Source: JAJNPS01 sp031378845 | Lineage (GTDB): Bacteria; Pseudomonadota; Alphaproteobacteria; Rhodobacterales; Rhodobacteraceae | DNA: 64,000 nucleotides | Direction of reading: 5' to 3' | Assembly (NCBI GenBank): GCA_031378845.1 | Contig: JANNES010000008.1 | Coordinates: 32,924-96,923 of the forward strand | Part shown: piece by piece, positions 16,301 to 24,869 of the stretch | How the letters are laid out: the number at the start of each line of letters is the position of its first letter | Numbering within the stretch: the first letter of the stretch is position 1 | Translations under genes and position numbers: made by a program | Notes under the pieces: model-generated | The model's database searches: none | Told to the model about the DNA's origin: nothing | The model's input: the letters and a program-made list of their open reading frames with translations, nothing else

Positions 16301-18172
16301 TTACCCTGCGCGTCGCATCCCCAAAACCCGGGCCCGTTTTTTCGGGTCCACCTCGAACAAGCCGGCCAGCTGCTCGGTCATCGCCCCGGCCAATTGCTCG
16401 ACATCGGTGATGGTCACCGCGCGGTTGTAATAGCGCGTCACGTCATGGCCGATACCGATCGCGATCAACTCCACGGCGCGGCGGCGCTCGACCATTGCGA
16501 TCACGTCGCGCAAGTGTTTTTCCAAGTAATTCGCGGGGTTGACGGACAAAGTGGAATCGTCCACCGGGGCCCCATCCGAGATCACCATCAAGATCCGGCG
16601 CGCCTCCGGACGCGCCATCATGCGCCGATGCGCCCATTCCAGCGCCTCGCCGTCGATGTTTTCTTTCAGCAGACCTTCCTTCATCATCAGGCCAAGGTTC
16701 GGCCGGACCCTCCGCCATGGCGCATCAGCACCTTTGTAGATGATGTGGCGCAGATCGTTGAGGCGGCCCGGCTGTTGCGGGCGCCCTTGGGCCAGCCAGC
16801 GTTCGCGGGCTTGGCCACCCTTCCAGGCGCGCGTGGTAAAACCGAGGATCTCGACCTTGACCGAGCAGCGCTCCAACGTGCGCGCCAGAACATCGGCGCA
16901 GATTGCCGCGATAGAGATCGGGCGGCCGCGCATCGAGCCGGAATTGTCCAAAAGAAGCGTGACGCAGGTATCGCGGAACTCGGTATCTTTTTCGCGCTTG
17001 AAGGACAGGGGCGTGGTGGGGTTCGCCACCACGCGGGCAAGGCGCCCGGCGTCGAGCGTGCCTTCCTCCAGATCAAATTCCCAAGACCGGTTCTGTTGCG
17101 CCTGAAGGCGGCGCTGCAGCTTGTTGGCCAGACGGCTGACGGCGCCCTTCAGAGGCTCCAGCTGTTGATCCAGATAGGCGCGCAGGCGTTCCAGTTCGGC
17201 CGGTTCAGCCAGTTCCTCGGCCTTGATTTCTTCATCGAAATCCGTGGCATAGACGGCATAGTTCGGATCGGCATCGGAATGGGGCGCAGGCGGCGGCGGG
17301 TCCAGCGGAGCCTCGCCTTCCGGCAGTTCCGCCTCGTCGCCCTGTTCCATATCGGCGCTGTCTTCCATCGAGACCTGCGCTTGGGACTGGTCTTGCTGGT
17401 CCTCTTGGCTCCGTTCCGGCGAGGCATCGCCATCATCGCCTTCGTCTTGCTGATCACCCGCCGAATCGGGGCTGTCGGCATCCTCTTCGGCGTCGTCTCC
17501 CCTATCGTCGTCCTGTGGCGCGTCGGGATCATCGCCAAGCTGATCGCCATAGCCAAGATCGGCGATAACCTTGCGCGTCAGTCGCGCAAAGGCCGCCTGA
17601 TCGGCCAGCACATCGTCGATGTGTTCCAGACTGCCCGAGGCCTGCTCTTCGATAAAGCCGCGCCAGAGGTCCATGACATTTGTCGCGGCCTCGGGCAGGG
17701 CGCGCCCGGTCGCCAGATGGCGCACCAGATATCCCGCCGCAATCGCAAGCGGCGCGTCCGCGCGATCCTTGATCTGGCCATAGCCCTTGCGGTCTGCCTC
17801 ATGCGCGATCTTGGCATCGATGTTGCCCGCAGTGCCCGGCATCGCGCGCGCGCCGACCGCCTCGCAGCGTGCGGTTTCCATGGCCTCATAGATGTCACGC
17901 GCCAATGGTCCGGTCGGTGCATAGCGTGTCGCGGTGGCGTCATTGTGGAACTTGCGGTGCAGCGCGAACGCGTCGGCTGTACCGCGCGCAAGCAGCACTT
18001 CATCCCGCGTCATCCGGCGGCTGACCTGCGGTAGACGGATGCCGTCTTTGGTCATCCCGGGAGGGTCGACCGAATAGCTGACGGTCAGATCGGCGTCGTC
18101 GGCCATGGTCTTGGTCGCTTCGGCCAAGGCCTTCTTGAACGGATCGGCGGGGTTGTCGGAGGGTTTGTTCAT
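16301..18172 (-). CDS. cobT: Aerobic cobaltochelatase subunit CobT
   Basis: With CobN and CobS, inserts cobalt into hydrogenobyrinic acid a,c-diamide during aerobic cobalamin synthesis; CobT is the VWA-domain partner of the AAA+ CobS. The 623 residues show a long acidic linker (about residues 215-275, rich in D, E, Q and S) and a C-terminal VWA domain with the MIDAS motif 'LLLDNSGSMRGRPIS'. I chose the ATG at 18172, giving 'MNKPSDNPADPF'; an upstream in-frame start to 18238 is possible but unsupported. CobS is encoded 1.5 kb upstream on the same strand, separated by two other genes. Confidence 0.94.
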   Translation of the reverse strand: MNKPSDNPADPFKKALAEATKTMADDADLTVSYSVDPPGMTKDGIRLPQVSRRMTRDEVLLARGTADAFALHRKFHNDATATRYAPTGPLARDIYEAMETARCEAVGARAMPGTAGNIDAKIAHEADRKGYGQIKDRADAPLAIAAGYLVRHLATGRALPEAATNVMDLWRGFIEEQASGSLEHIDDVLADQAAFARLTRKVIADLGYGDQLGDDPDAPQDDDRGDDAEEDADSPDSAGDQQDEGDDGDASPERSQEDQQDQSQAQVSMEDSADMEQGDEAELPEGEAPLDPPPPAPHSDADPNYAVYATDFDEEIKAEELAEPAELERLRAYLDQQLEPLKGAVSRLANKLQRRLQAQQNRSWEFDLEEGTLDAGRLARVVANPTTPLSFKREKDTEFRDTCVTLLLDNSGSMRGRPISIAAICADVLARTLERCSVKVEILGFTTRAWKGGQARERWLAQGRPQQPGRLNDLRHIIYKGADAPWRRVRPNLGLMMKEGLLKENIDGEALEWAHRRMMARPEARRILMVISDGAPVDDSTLSVNPANYLEKHLRDVIAMVERRRAVELIAIGIGHDVTRYYNRAVTITDVEQLAGAMTEQLAGLFEVDPKKRARVLGMRRAG

Positions 18173-18329
18173 GCTCTTGTTAAAGCATCCGTTTGGTGTG
18201 CGGGCAAGACCCCGATCCTGCTGCCCGTTGGTGTGCACAGGCGCACGTTGCCTGCGCGCGCGGGGTCATTGTTTGGGCCACCGGGCGCATCATATCCACC
18301 CGGTAACGGAAAACCTTATGGAGAAGATC

Positions 18330-18941
18330 ATGGCCCACAAACCCAAAATTGCGCTGATCATCGGATCGACCCGCGCCACCCGCTTTGCCGATAAACCTGC
18401 ACAATGGATGCTGAAACAGGCGCAGGCGCGCAATGACATGGACGTGGAACTGGTCGACCTGCGCGATTATGACCTGCCTTTGTTCAACGAGATGGCCAGC
18501 AACGCGTGGATGCCGTCGTCCGATCCCCATGCCATCGCATGGCAGAACAAGCTGGCCGAATTTGATGGCTTCATCTTTGTGGTGGCCGAATACAACCGGT
18601 CGGTCACCGGTGCGCTGAAAAACGCGATTGATCAGGCCGCCAAGGAATGGGCGCGCAAGCCGATGGGTGCGATTGCCTATGGGTCCATGGGCGCATCATC
18701 CGCCCTGCAGCACCTGCGCATCATGGCGGTCGAGTTGCAGATGGTGCCGGTGCGCAGCGCCGTGCACATTGGCGGTGCGGATCTGTTCAAGATCCATCCG
18801 ATGGGCGGCAACATGAACGGTGCGGTTGAAGATATCGAGGCAAGCCTGTTGCCCGCAGCCAAGACACTGCTGGACGATATCGTCTGGTGGGCAAACGCGA
18901 CGATGGCGGCGAAAGGCGATCTGCTGGCCAAGGCGGCGTGA
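18330..18941 (+). CDS. NADPH-dependent FMN reductase family protein
   Basis: Flavodoxin-like quinone or FMN reductase of 203 residues. The phosphate loop for FMN is 'IIGSTRATRFADKPA' near the N-terminus, followed by 'VVAEYNRSVTGALKNAID', the conserved active-site strand of this family. GGAG at 18320-18323 sits at good distance from the ATG at 18330; the ATG at 18318 is less likely. It is transcribed opposite to and divergent from cobT. The substrate (FMN, quinone or azo compound) is not determined. Confidence 0.87.
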   Translation: MAHKPKIALIIGSTRATRFADKPAQWMLKQAQARNDMDVELVDLRDYDLPLFNEMASNAWMPSSDPHAIAWQNKLAEFDGFIFVVAEYNRSVTGALKNAIDQAAKEWARKPMGAIAYGSMGASSALQHLRIMAVELQMVPVRSAVHIGGADLFKIHPMGGNMNGAVEDIEASLLPAAKTLLDDIVWWANATMAAKGDLLAKAA

Positions 18942-19004
18942 AGATTGCGGGGTGCGCATCTATTGCGCACCCATGCAGCCTATCTAGCGACACCAAGCAG
19001 CGCT

Positions 19005-19691
19005 TCAGACGGCCAAAGATCGGCTGCCAGAGGCCAGATCGGCCAGCAAGGCAACGTGCACATCAAGCGCATCGATCACACGAAACCCCGGATCATAGCC
19101 GTCAAAAGCAAGGTTCAGGTCAGTTCCGGCCAGTACGATAACGTCTGCCCCTTGCGCGTCCACCATCTGGCGCCCAGCCCTGAAGAACATCTGTCGCTGC
19201 GCTTCGGTACATCGTCCGCTGACCGCCATGTCTTGGTAAGATTGTCCGAGACTGTCGATTTCGTCGTCGCGGGCCACTGCCTCGGTCTGTTTCAACTGAC
19301 CGTAAAGCCGCGTCCGCATCACCACCCGTGTCCCCAACAACCCGACCCGCGCGATTCCGTGCGCAGCGAAATGGTCGTCTAGCGGTTCCACGGCTGACAC
19401 CAGCGGCAGGCTCGACCGCGCCAATGTCTCGTCAAAGCAAAAGTGCCCGCCGAGCGAAGTGATCGCTGCGCACCCGGCTCCAGCCGCTTTCAGCCGATCG
19501 ATCAGCAGAGCAAAGGCCGCTGCCTGTTCAATCCGCCGGTCAGCATTCACGTTTTCGATGACTTGGAATAAGTCGGCGTTGACAAGCGTCAGGTCCAGCG
19601 GCAGTCCGCGCGCATGCATTGCTTGCGAAAGGCGCTGGTAATATACCACCGTCGCCGCTGGCCCAATGCCTCCGATCAGGCCAATGTGCAT
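19005..19691 (-). CDS. Aspartate/glutamate racemase-superfamily protein lacking the catalytic cysteines
   Basis: 228 residues with the racemase fold: N-terminal 'IGLIGGIGPAATVVYYQRL' and 'VGLLGTRVVMRTRLY' in the second domain. In active racemases a Cys stands in a 'CNTxH' motif and another in 'GCTE'. Here the corresponding places read 'ITSLGGHF' and 'VLAGTDLNL', so neither cysteine is present. Racemisation by the usual two-base mechanism is therefore unlikely. The ATG is separated by one base from the cobS stop, so it is probably translated with cobS. Confidence 0.8.
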   Translation of the reverse strand: MHIGLIGGIGPAATVVYYQRLSQAMHARGLPLDLTLVNADLFQVIENVNADRRIEQAAAFALLIDRLKAAGAGCAAITSLGGHFCFDETLARSSLPLVSAVEPLDDHFAAHGIARVGLLGTRVVMRTRLYGQLKQTEAVARDDEIDSLGQSYQDMAVSGRCTEAQRQMFFRAGRQMVDAQGADVIVLAGTDLNLAFDGYDPGFRVIDALDVHVALLADLASGSRSLAV

Positions 19692-19692
19692 G

Positions 19693-20694
19693 TCACCGCA
19701 TCGCCATGCTCGCCGCACTTTCCGGCAACTCCTCGGCAAAGCACCGCTGGTAGAACTCCGCCACGGTCTGGCGTTCCAGCTCGTCGCACTTGTTCAGGAA
19801 CGTGAGCCGGAACGCATAGCCCACGTTGCGGAAAATCTCGGTGTTCTGCGCCCAGTTGAGCACCGTCCGGGGGCTCATCACGGTCGACAGATCGCCGTTC
19901 ATGAAGGCCGTCCGGGTCAGGTCCGCCACAGTCACCATCTGGCTGATCGTTTTCCGGCCCTTTTCGGTGTTGTAATGCGCGTTCTTGGCCAGGATGATCG
20001 CAGCCTCGGCATCGTGGCTGAGGTAGTTCAGCGTCGCAACAAGCGACCAGCGGTCCATCTGCGCCTGGTTGATCTGCTGGGTGCCATGATAAAGCCCGGT
20101 CGTATCGCCCAAGCCCACTGTGTTTGATGTGGCGAACAGCCGGAAATACGGGTTCGGGGTGATGATTTCGTTCTGGTCCAAGAGCGTCAGCTTGCCATCA
20201 TGTTCCAGCACGCGCTGGATCACGAACATCACGTCGGCGCGCCCTGCGTCGTATTCGTCAAACACGATGGCCACGGGGTTGCGCAGGGCCCACGGCAGAA
20301 TGCCTTCGTGGAACTCGGTGACCTGCTTGCCGTCGCGCAGCTTGATCGCGTCCTTGCCGATCAGGTCGATCCGGCTGATATGGCTATCAAGGTTGATCCG
20401 CACACAAGGCCAGTTCAGCCGCGCCGCAGTCTGCTCGATATGTGTTGATTTGCCAGTGCCGTGATAGCCCTGGATCATCACGCGCCGGTTGTAAGCAAAT
20501 CCCGCAAGGATCGCCAGCGTGGTATCAGGGTCAAATTTATAGGTGCTGTCGATATCGGGCACGCGGTCTGAACGCTCCTCGAACCCCTTCACCTTCATCT
20601 CAGTGTCGATGCCGAACACATCGCGCACAGAGATGTCTTCGGTCGGTTTTCTTGCCTGATCCAGCATACCTTGCGCCCATGTCATTTGCGCCAT
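19693..20694 (-). CDS. cobS: Aerobic cobaltochelatase subunit CobS
   Basis: AAA+ ATPase of the CobNST cobalt chelatase; hydrolyses ATP to drive cobalt insertion in aerobic B12 synthesis. Walker A is 'QGYHGTGKSTHIEQ', Walker B 'VAIVFDEYDAGRADV', and sensor 1 'RLFATSNTVGLGD'. The length of 333 residues is normal. The neighbouring J-domain and bolA genes upstream and cobT downstream are a common Rhodobacterales arrangement, here interrupted by a racemase-like and a flavin reductase gene. Confidence 0.95.
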   Translation of the reverse strand: MAQMTWAQGMLDQARKPTEDISVRDVFGIDTEMKVKGFEERSDRVPDIDSTYKFDPDTTLAILAGFAYNRRVMIQGYHGTGKSTHIEQTAARLNWPCVRINLDSHISRIDLIGKDAIKLRDGKQVTEFHEGILPWALRNPVAIVFDEYDAGRADVMFVIQRVLEHDGKLTLLDQNEIITPNPYFRLFATSNTVGLGDTTGLYHGTQQINQAQMDRWSLVATLNYLSHDAEAAIILAKNAHYNTEKGRKTISQMVTVADLTRTAFMNGDLSTVMSPRTVLNWAQNTEIFRNVGYAFRLTFLNKCDELERQTVAEFYQRCFAEELPESAASMAMR

Positions 20695-20871
20695 TGTGGC
20701 GCGTCAACCCAAGCCTTGTGAAGGATTATGCCGGTGCATTCAAGGGCAAGGCCGTGCTTCACGGCGGATCCCGTTTGCGTGAAAGGGAAACTTTTCGCAA
20801 CATGTCGGCGTACCTTGGCCATAGGGTTGGCGCAGCCTGCGCGACCAGACGCTTTTTTCGGAGCCCGTACC

Positions 20872-21327
20872 ATGCAACGCCGCCATTTCGTTATCGCCGC
20901 CACCGCTCTTTTGGCCGCCCCTATGGTGCGTGCCGAAAGTTTTGAGATCACCTTGAGCGAAGAGGAATGGCGGGCGCGACTAACAGATTTGCAGTTTCGG
21001 GTCCTGCGCGAGGACTACACCGAACCGGCGGGAACCTCTCCGCTGGATCAGGAATATGGCGCGGGCATCTATCACTGCGCGGGCTGTGATCTGGCCGCGT
21101 TTTCAGCAGAGAACAAGTTTGACAGCGGCACCGGCTGGCCATCGTTCTGGCAGCCCTTGGCGAATGCCGTCGGAACCAGTTCCGACTGGGGCATCCTGGG
21201 CAAGCGGACCGAAGTGCACTGCCGCCGCTGCGGCGGGCATTTCGGTCATGTCTTTAATGACGGGCCGGAACCGACAGGCAAGCGCTATTGCCTGAACGGG
21301 GCGGCACTCGCATTCAAGGCGGCGTGA
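20872..21327 (+). CDS. msrB: Exported peptide-methionine (R)-S-oxide reductase (MsrB)
   Basis: Repairs methionine-R-sulfoxide in proteins. The N-terminus 'MQRRHFVIAATALLAAPMVRA' minus its last residue is a signal peptide with a twin arginine, so the enzyme probably works in the periplasm. Zinc ligands lie in 'CAGCD' and 'CRRCGGHFGHVF', and the catalytic Cys is in 'KRYCLNGAAL'. The frame is open from 20728, but the ATG at 20872 gives the signal peptide at the start. The mature length of about 130 residues fits MsrB. Confidence 0.92.
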   Translation: MQRRHFVIAATALLAAPMVRAESFEITLSEEEWRARLTDLQFRVLREDYTEPAGTSPLDQEYGAGIYHCAGCDLAAFSAENKFDSGTGWPSFWQPLANAVGTSSDWGILGKRTEVHCRRCGGHFGHVFNDGPEPTGKRYCLNGAALAFKAA

Positions 21328-21410
21328 CGGGCCGCTAGCAAGACAAAAAGCCATGACCGGCCTTGGAAGGTCTGATACCCTTGCCTGGCGAATTTGATCA
21401 CGAGCGCATC

Positions 21411-22097
21411 ATGGCTGCTGACGAAACTTTGCCACAGCGCAGCTGTCCAAGCTGCGGAGAACAGATTTGGAAGTCGGCGAAGGTCTGCCGATATTGCCGT
21501 GCGGATTTCGGGGCTTTGGGCAATGCCCCAAGATACTTGCCGATCCTGAGCGTCGCGGTTGCGTTTCTGGCCATGGCCCCGAAATTCATAGAATCGGTCG
21601 TGACAGCGCTGCATGACCCTGCTGCGATGATTCAAATCGTTGGCATTCGGGCGTTGAACTCCACGCTTGAACTCAACCTCGTGAACCTTGGAGATGCAAC
21701 GGGCATCACCAGCGGCGACCTGCTCTGTACGACCGGGCTGCCGGAAGGCAGGTCTCTCCACGTCAGGTTTGCCAATCCGGGAAACACGATCATCAAGGCA
21801 GATAACAGTGTGCTTTTGACTTTCGGGTCTGAAGTTGCGGCCTCACTGTCCAAAGAACCGGCAATGCCCAACTCTTTGCTGCTGGACGAAGGCCTGCAGA
21901 TGACCGGTCTGCGCGCGCAGATCGCTGGCGGCTTCAACCAGCAACTGGACCAGAAAATCAACTTTCCTGACCCGCTTGGCTTGCGGTGCGACGTCCCGGT
22001 TGCCGGTCAGGCGCGTGATCTGGAAAAACTCCGGTTCGGTCTCGAACTCGGGTCGACCTCAACTTCATTTGGTTACAAATTCGATCTTTCGCCATGA
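21411..22097 (+). CDS. Zinc-ribbon membrane protein of unknown function
   Basis: 228 residues. A short zinc ribbon, 'CPSCGEQIWKSAKVCRYCRA' (CxxC-x10-CxxC), is followed by one hydrophobic helix, 'YLPILSVAVAFLAMAP', and a C-terminal domain of about 150 residues without motifs I recognise. The layout (cytoplasmic ribbon, one helix, outside domain) recalls other zinc-ribbon single-pass proteins. The ATG at 21411 is chosen; an upstream TTG at 21363 is possible. No operon partner is evident. Confidence 0.65.
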   Translation: MAADETLPQRSCPSCGEQIWKSAKVCRYCRADFGALGNAPRYLPILSVAVAFLAMAPKFIESVVTALHDPAAMIQIVGIRALNSTLELNLVNLGDATGITSGDLLCTTGLPEGRSLHVRFANPGNTIIKADNSVLLTFGSEVAASLSKEPAMPNSLLLDEGLQMTGLRAQIAGGFNQQLDQKINFPDPLGLRCDVPVAGQARDLEKLRFGLELGSTSTSFGYKFDLSP

Positions 22098-22168
22098 CAG
22101 ACCCAAAAAGCTGCAGAACGCGGCGTCGACCACCTGAAAAACAACCTGTGCCGGTCTGAGCCGCAGGC

Positions 22169-22804
22169 TTATTCCCTGAAGTAACGGCTGTCCTTGATCT
22201 GATCCCACGCCCAGACGACCTCTTGCAGCCGATCCTCATCGCTGCGATCCCCGCCATTCATGTCAGGATGAAGATCCTTGACCAAGGATTTGTATTGCTT
22301 GCGGATCTCGGTTTTTGTCCAGGTATCGCGAGCGTCCAGAATCTCCACCGCCTTGCGTTCGGTCGGCGGCTGTTTGCGGGTCGCGTTGCCGGCGGGCAAA
22401 CGGCCGGGGTTCTGGGTGGCGTTTGAGCCAAGGATCGACAGCGGGTCATTGACGCCCAGCCGCGCCCAGGCGCGACCGTCGTCCTTTTGGCTGAACGGCT
22501 TGGTCTCGCGCTCCCAGACACGATCCTTGTCCATGACCTTTTGGAATTCCTCATCACTGGTGCCCTGAAAGAAGTTCCACTTCAGATTGTACTCGCGGAT
22601 ATGGTCTTTGCAGAACCAAAAGAACTCGTCCAGAAGGTCCGGCGACTTCGGAGCGCGGTAAGCGCCTTGCAACTTGCAACCCGGAAAGTCGCAGGTCTTG
22701 GTCGAGATGTCAGAGGCGACCCCCGCGCTGCGGCGACCGGTCTTGCGCCGCGCCTTGTCGGTAGAGACGCGGATGTCAAATTCAAAGGGCGGGCGGTTGG
22801 TCAT
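22169..22804 (-). CDS. J-domain (DnaJ-like) protein
   Basis: 211 residues with a C-terminal J-domain: 'TWTKTEIRKQYKSLVKDLHPDMNGGD' split at its HPD tripeptide, which activates Hsp70 ATPase. The N-terminal two thirds carry 'CDFPGCKLQGAYRAPKS' and 'FFWFCKDHIREYN', a Cys/His arrangement that may bind metal. It is a short co-chaperone rather than full DnaJ. It is divergent from bolA and precedes cobS at a distance. The ATG at 22804 is chosen over an upstream TTG. Confidence 0.88.
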   Translation of the reverse strand: MTNRPPFEFDIRVSTDKARRKTGRRSAGVASDISTKTCDFPGCKLQGAYRAPKSPDLLDEFFWFCKDHIREYNLKWNFFQGTSDEEFQKVMDKDRVWERETKPFSQKDDGRAWARLGVNDPLSILGSNATQNPGRLPAGNATRKQPPTERKAVEILDARDTWTKTEIRKQYKSLVKDLHPDMNGGDRSDEDRLQEVVWAWDQIKDSRYFRE

Positions 22805-22877
22805 CAAAGGCGGCCTTTCCGACTCGGGGCCACAAGCTTAAGGGTTTCCGCTATGGATTGAAAAGGGTGGCTCGACG

Positions 22878-23129
22878 ATGAATGTAGCTTCGCAGATGGA
22901 AACCCGGCTGCGCGCGGCCTTTTCGCCCGACCAGCTGGAGATCGTGAACGAAAGTCACCAGCATGCGGGCCATTCGGGCGATGACGGCACCGGCGAAAGC
23001 CATTTCAAGATTGTGATTCGCGCAGCAGCTTTTGCGCCGATGAGTCGGGTCCAGCGACATCGGGCTGTGCATCAAGCGCTTGGTGATCTGAATGCACGCG
23101 TGCATGCGATTGCGCTGGATGTGGGCTGA
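22878..23129 (+). CDS. BolA family protein
   Basis: 83 residues with the BolA fold: 'ETRLRAAFSPDQLEIVNES' then 'SHFKIVIRAAAFAPMSRVQRH' split at its conserved FxxxxRVxRH core. The His in 'HQHAGHSG' and the C-terminal His are candidate ligands for a Fe-S cluster shared with a monothiol glutaredoxin. BolA proteins act in iron homeostasis and morphology. Confidence 0.9.
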   Translation: MNVASQMETRLRAAFSPDQLEIVNESHQHAGHSGDDGTGESHFKIVIRAAAFAPMSRVQRHRAVHQALGDLNARVHAIALDVG

Positions 23130-23258
23130 GCCACACGCAACGCAAAAGGCTTTCGCCAATGCATGGTCGGCGGGGCAGTTTGCCTCTCTGGCAAAGAAAA
23201 AGCGGTCTTTGGTCCAACGGTCAGGCCAGACGGCACTTGCAATGCATACGTTTGATTG

Positions 23259-23282
23259 ATACTTAGTATTATGACTAAGTAT
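23259..23282. promoter_or_regulatory. Probable ArsR-type operator over the start codon of its own gene
   Basis: ATACTTAGT (23259-23267) and ACTAAGTAT (23274-23282) are a perfect 9-bp inverted repeat with a 6-bp spacer. The ATG start of the ArsR-type gene (23271-23273) lies inside it. This is a likely autoregulatory site. Confidence 0.6.
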
Positions 23283-23612
23283 TATCCGGATTTGTCCTTG
23301 GTGTTTCATGCGTTGTCTGATCCGACACGCCGCAAGTTGATGGCTGCGCTGAACGAGGGGGCCGTTGCCGTCACTGCCCTTGCGCGCCCGACGGGCCTGG
23401 CATTGCCCACGATCATGCGCCACTTGGGGGTGCTGCAAGATGCTGGCCTGATCGTGACCGAAAAAACTGGCCGGACAAGGCTTTGTCGTGCGCGCCCGGA
23501 AACGCTGTCGGCGGCAACCCATTGGCTTGATCATCAGCGTGCCTTGTGGGAGGCGCAGACGGATCGGCTGGAAACCTATCTGAACTCCCTGCAAAAGGAC
23601 GAACAGCCATGA
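23271..23612 (+). CDS. ArsR family transcriptional regulator
   Basis: 113-residue winged-helix repressor of the ArsR class: 'LVFHALSDPTRRKLMAAL' is the signature start, with recognition helix 'LALPTIMRHLGVLQDAGLIV'. No ArsR-type metal-binding CxC is seen. It resembles the regulators that accompany AHSA1/SRPBCC proteins. The ATG lies within its probable operator. The stop overlaps the next start (ATGA), so the three genes form one operon. Confidence 0.9.
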   Translation: MTKYYPDLSLVFHALSDPTRRKLMAALNEGAVAVTALARPTGLALPTIMRHLGVLQDAGLIVTEKTGRTRLCRARPETLSAATHWLDHQRALWEAQTDRLETYLNSLQKDEQP

Positions 23613-24064
23613 CAACCGACCTGATCCTCCGTCGCGTGCTCAAAGCCCCGCGCGCCGCGATTTATACCTGCTGGACGACGCCCGAACACATGGTCCACTG
23701 GTTCATGCCAAAGCCGCATTTTGTCGACAATATCACCATCGACTTGGCACCGGGCGGCCGCTTTGACAGCACCATGCATGTGGACGGTGCTACAATCCCC
23801 AGCCGCGGTTGCGTGCTCGATGCCATAAAGGACCGCCGCTTTGCCTTCACCGATCTGATGATTGCCGATTTTGCGCCAGTGGCAAACCCCGGCCTCGGCT
23901 TCACCGCCACAATCGATTTGTCAGACCACGACGGCGGCACGCTTTACCACGTCACCGCCCGCCACCGCACCAGCGACGACGCCCAAAAACACGAAGCCAT
24001 GGGTTTTACCGTCGGCTGGGGCATGGTCGCCACGCAACTGGAGGCGTACGCGCAAACGCTATGA
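23609..24064 (+). CDS. SRPBCC (AHSA1-type) protein, first copy
   Basis: 151 residues with the START/SRPBCC fold of the AHSA1 group: 'VLKAPRAAIYTCWTTPEHMVHWFMP' in two parts, then 'LAPGGRFDSTMH', and the C-terminal helix 'MGFTVGWGMVATQLEAY'. These domains bind hydrophobic ligands; no catalytic role is proven. Both junctions in the operon are ATGA overlaps, indicating coupled translation with the ArsR gene and the second copy. Confidence 0.85.
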   Translation: MTTDLILRRVLKAPRAAIYTCWTTPEHMVHWFMPKPHFVDNITIDLAPGGRFDSTMHVDGATIPSRGCVLDAIKDRRFAFTDLMIADFAPVANPGLGFTATIDLSDHDGGTLYHVTARHRTSDDAQKHEAMGFTVGWGMVATQLEAYAQTL

Positions 24065-24504
24065 CCATTGACCGCACCATGACCATTGAGCGCTTGATCC
24101 ATGCCAGCCCCGAACAGGTCTGGCGCGCCTGGACAGACCCCGCGATGCTGCCACAATGGTTCGGCCCCGCGGGGTATTCCTGCCAGACCAAGGAAATCGA
24201 CCTGCGCTCCGGCGGCGTCTGGCGGTTCGACATGATTGGCCCCGATGGCACGGTCTGGCCCAACCGCCACCACGCGCTGACCTATGATCCGCACCACCAA
24301 ATCACCTTCCTGTTGGACGATGACACCGATACCAGCCCCCCGATGCAGGTGACCGTAGCCCTCACGCCGCAACAGGGCGGCACACTGCTCACCCAGTCCG
24401 TCATCTTTCCCACCGTCGCCGCCTTTACCGGCGCAAAAAGGTTCGGCGCGCCAGAACTTGGCCAAACCACGCTCGCCAAACTCGCCGCCATGGTTGAACG
24501 ATAA
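24061..24504 (+). CDS. SRPBCC (AHSA1-type) protein, second copy
   Basis: 147 residues of the same fold as its neighbour: 'LIHASPEQVWRAWTDPAMLP', 'WFGPAGYSC' and 'LRSGGVWRFDMIGPDG'. The two proteins are clearly different in sequence, so this is an old duplication or a two-part system rather than a recent copy. It starts with ATGA at the previous stop. An intrinsic terminator follows at 24564. Confidence 0.85.
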   Translation: MTIDRTMTIERLIHASPEQVWRAWTDPAMLPQWFGPAGYSCQTKEIDLRSGGVWRFDMIGPDGTVWPNRHHALTYDPHHQITFLLDDDTDTSPPMQVTVALTPQQGGTLLTQSVIFPTVAAFTGAKRFGAPELGQTTLAKLAAMVER

Positions 24505-24563
24505 TCCGCGCCAATTTCACGTTTGCACAAATATCCTCGGGGGGGCGGGATGAAATCCACGAC

Positions 24564-24589
24564 GGGGGGCAGACAGCCCCCCACTTTTT
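24564..24589 (+). terminator. Intrinsic terminator after the ArsR-SRPBCC operon
   Basis: GGGGGGC, loop AGACA, GCCCCCC, then ACTTTTT: a perfect 7-bp GC stem followed by a T-run. A repeat-like ATATCCTCGGGGGGGCGGG precedes it at about 24530, similar to the sequence next to the cobT hairpin. Confidence 0.75.
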
Positions 24590-24869
24590 CTTCGCCCCGA
24601 TCCCGCGACATTTGTCAAAACAATGCTCAACCGCTTCCCCCGCGTGCGCCCGAGCTTTTCGCCACGCAAACGGTCGCCCGCAACTGGCACGGTCCTTCAC
24701 CGGCAAATCGCCCTTTTGCGCGTCTTCGCCATCTCAAGGATCCAGCAGCAGTTGGCCGATGTCTGACGCGGCCTTTCGCGGGCGTCGTGGTCGTTAACAA
24801 AGCGATTGGTGCCGTCCTTTCGGCTGGCATGACGCACGGCGATGCATGCCCGATCCTGTGCGAAGCCGG

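Noticed and set aside
16196..18034. 612-residue open frame antisense to cobT
   Set aside because: The minus strand carries a complete CobT with MIDAS motif; the plus-strand translation has no recognisable domain and mirrors the acidic linker.
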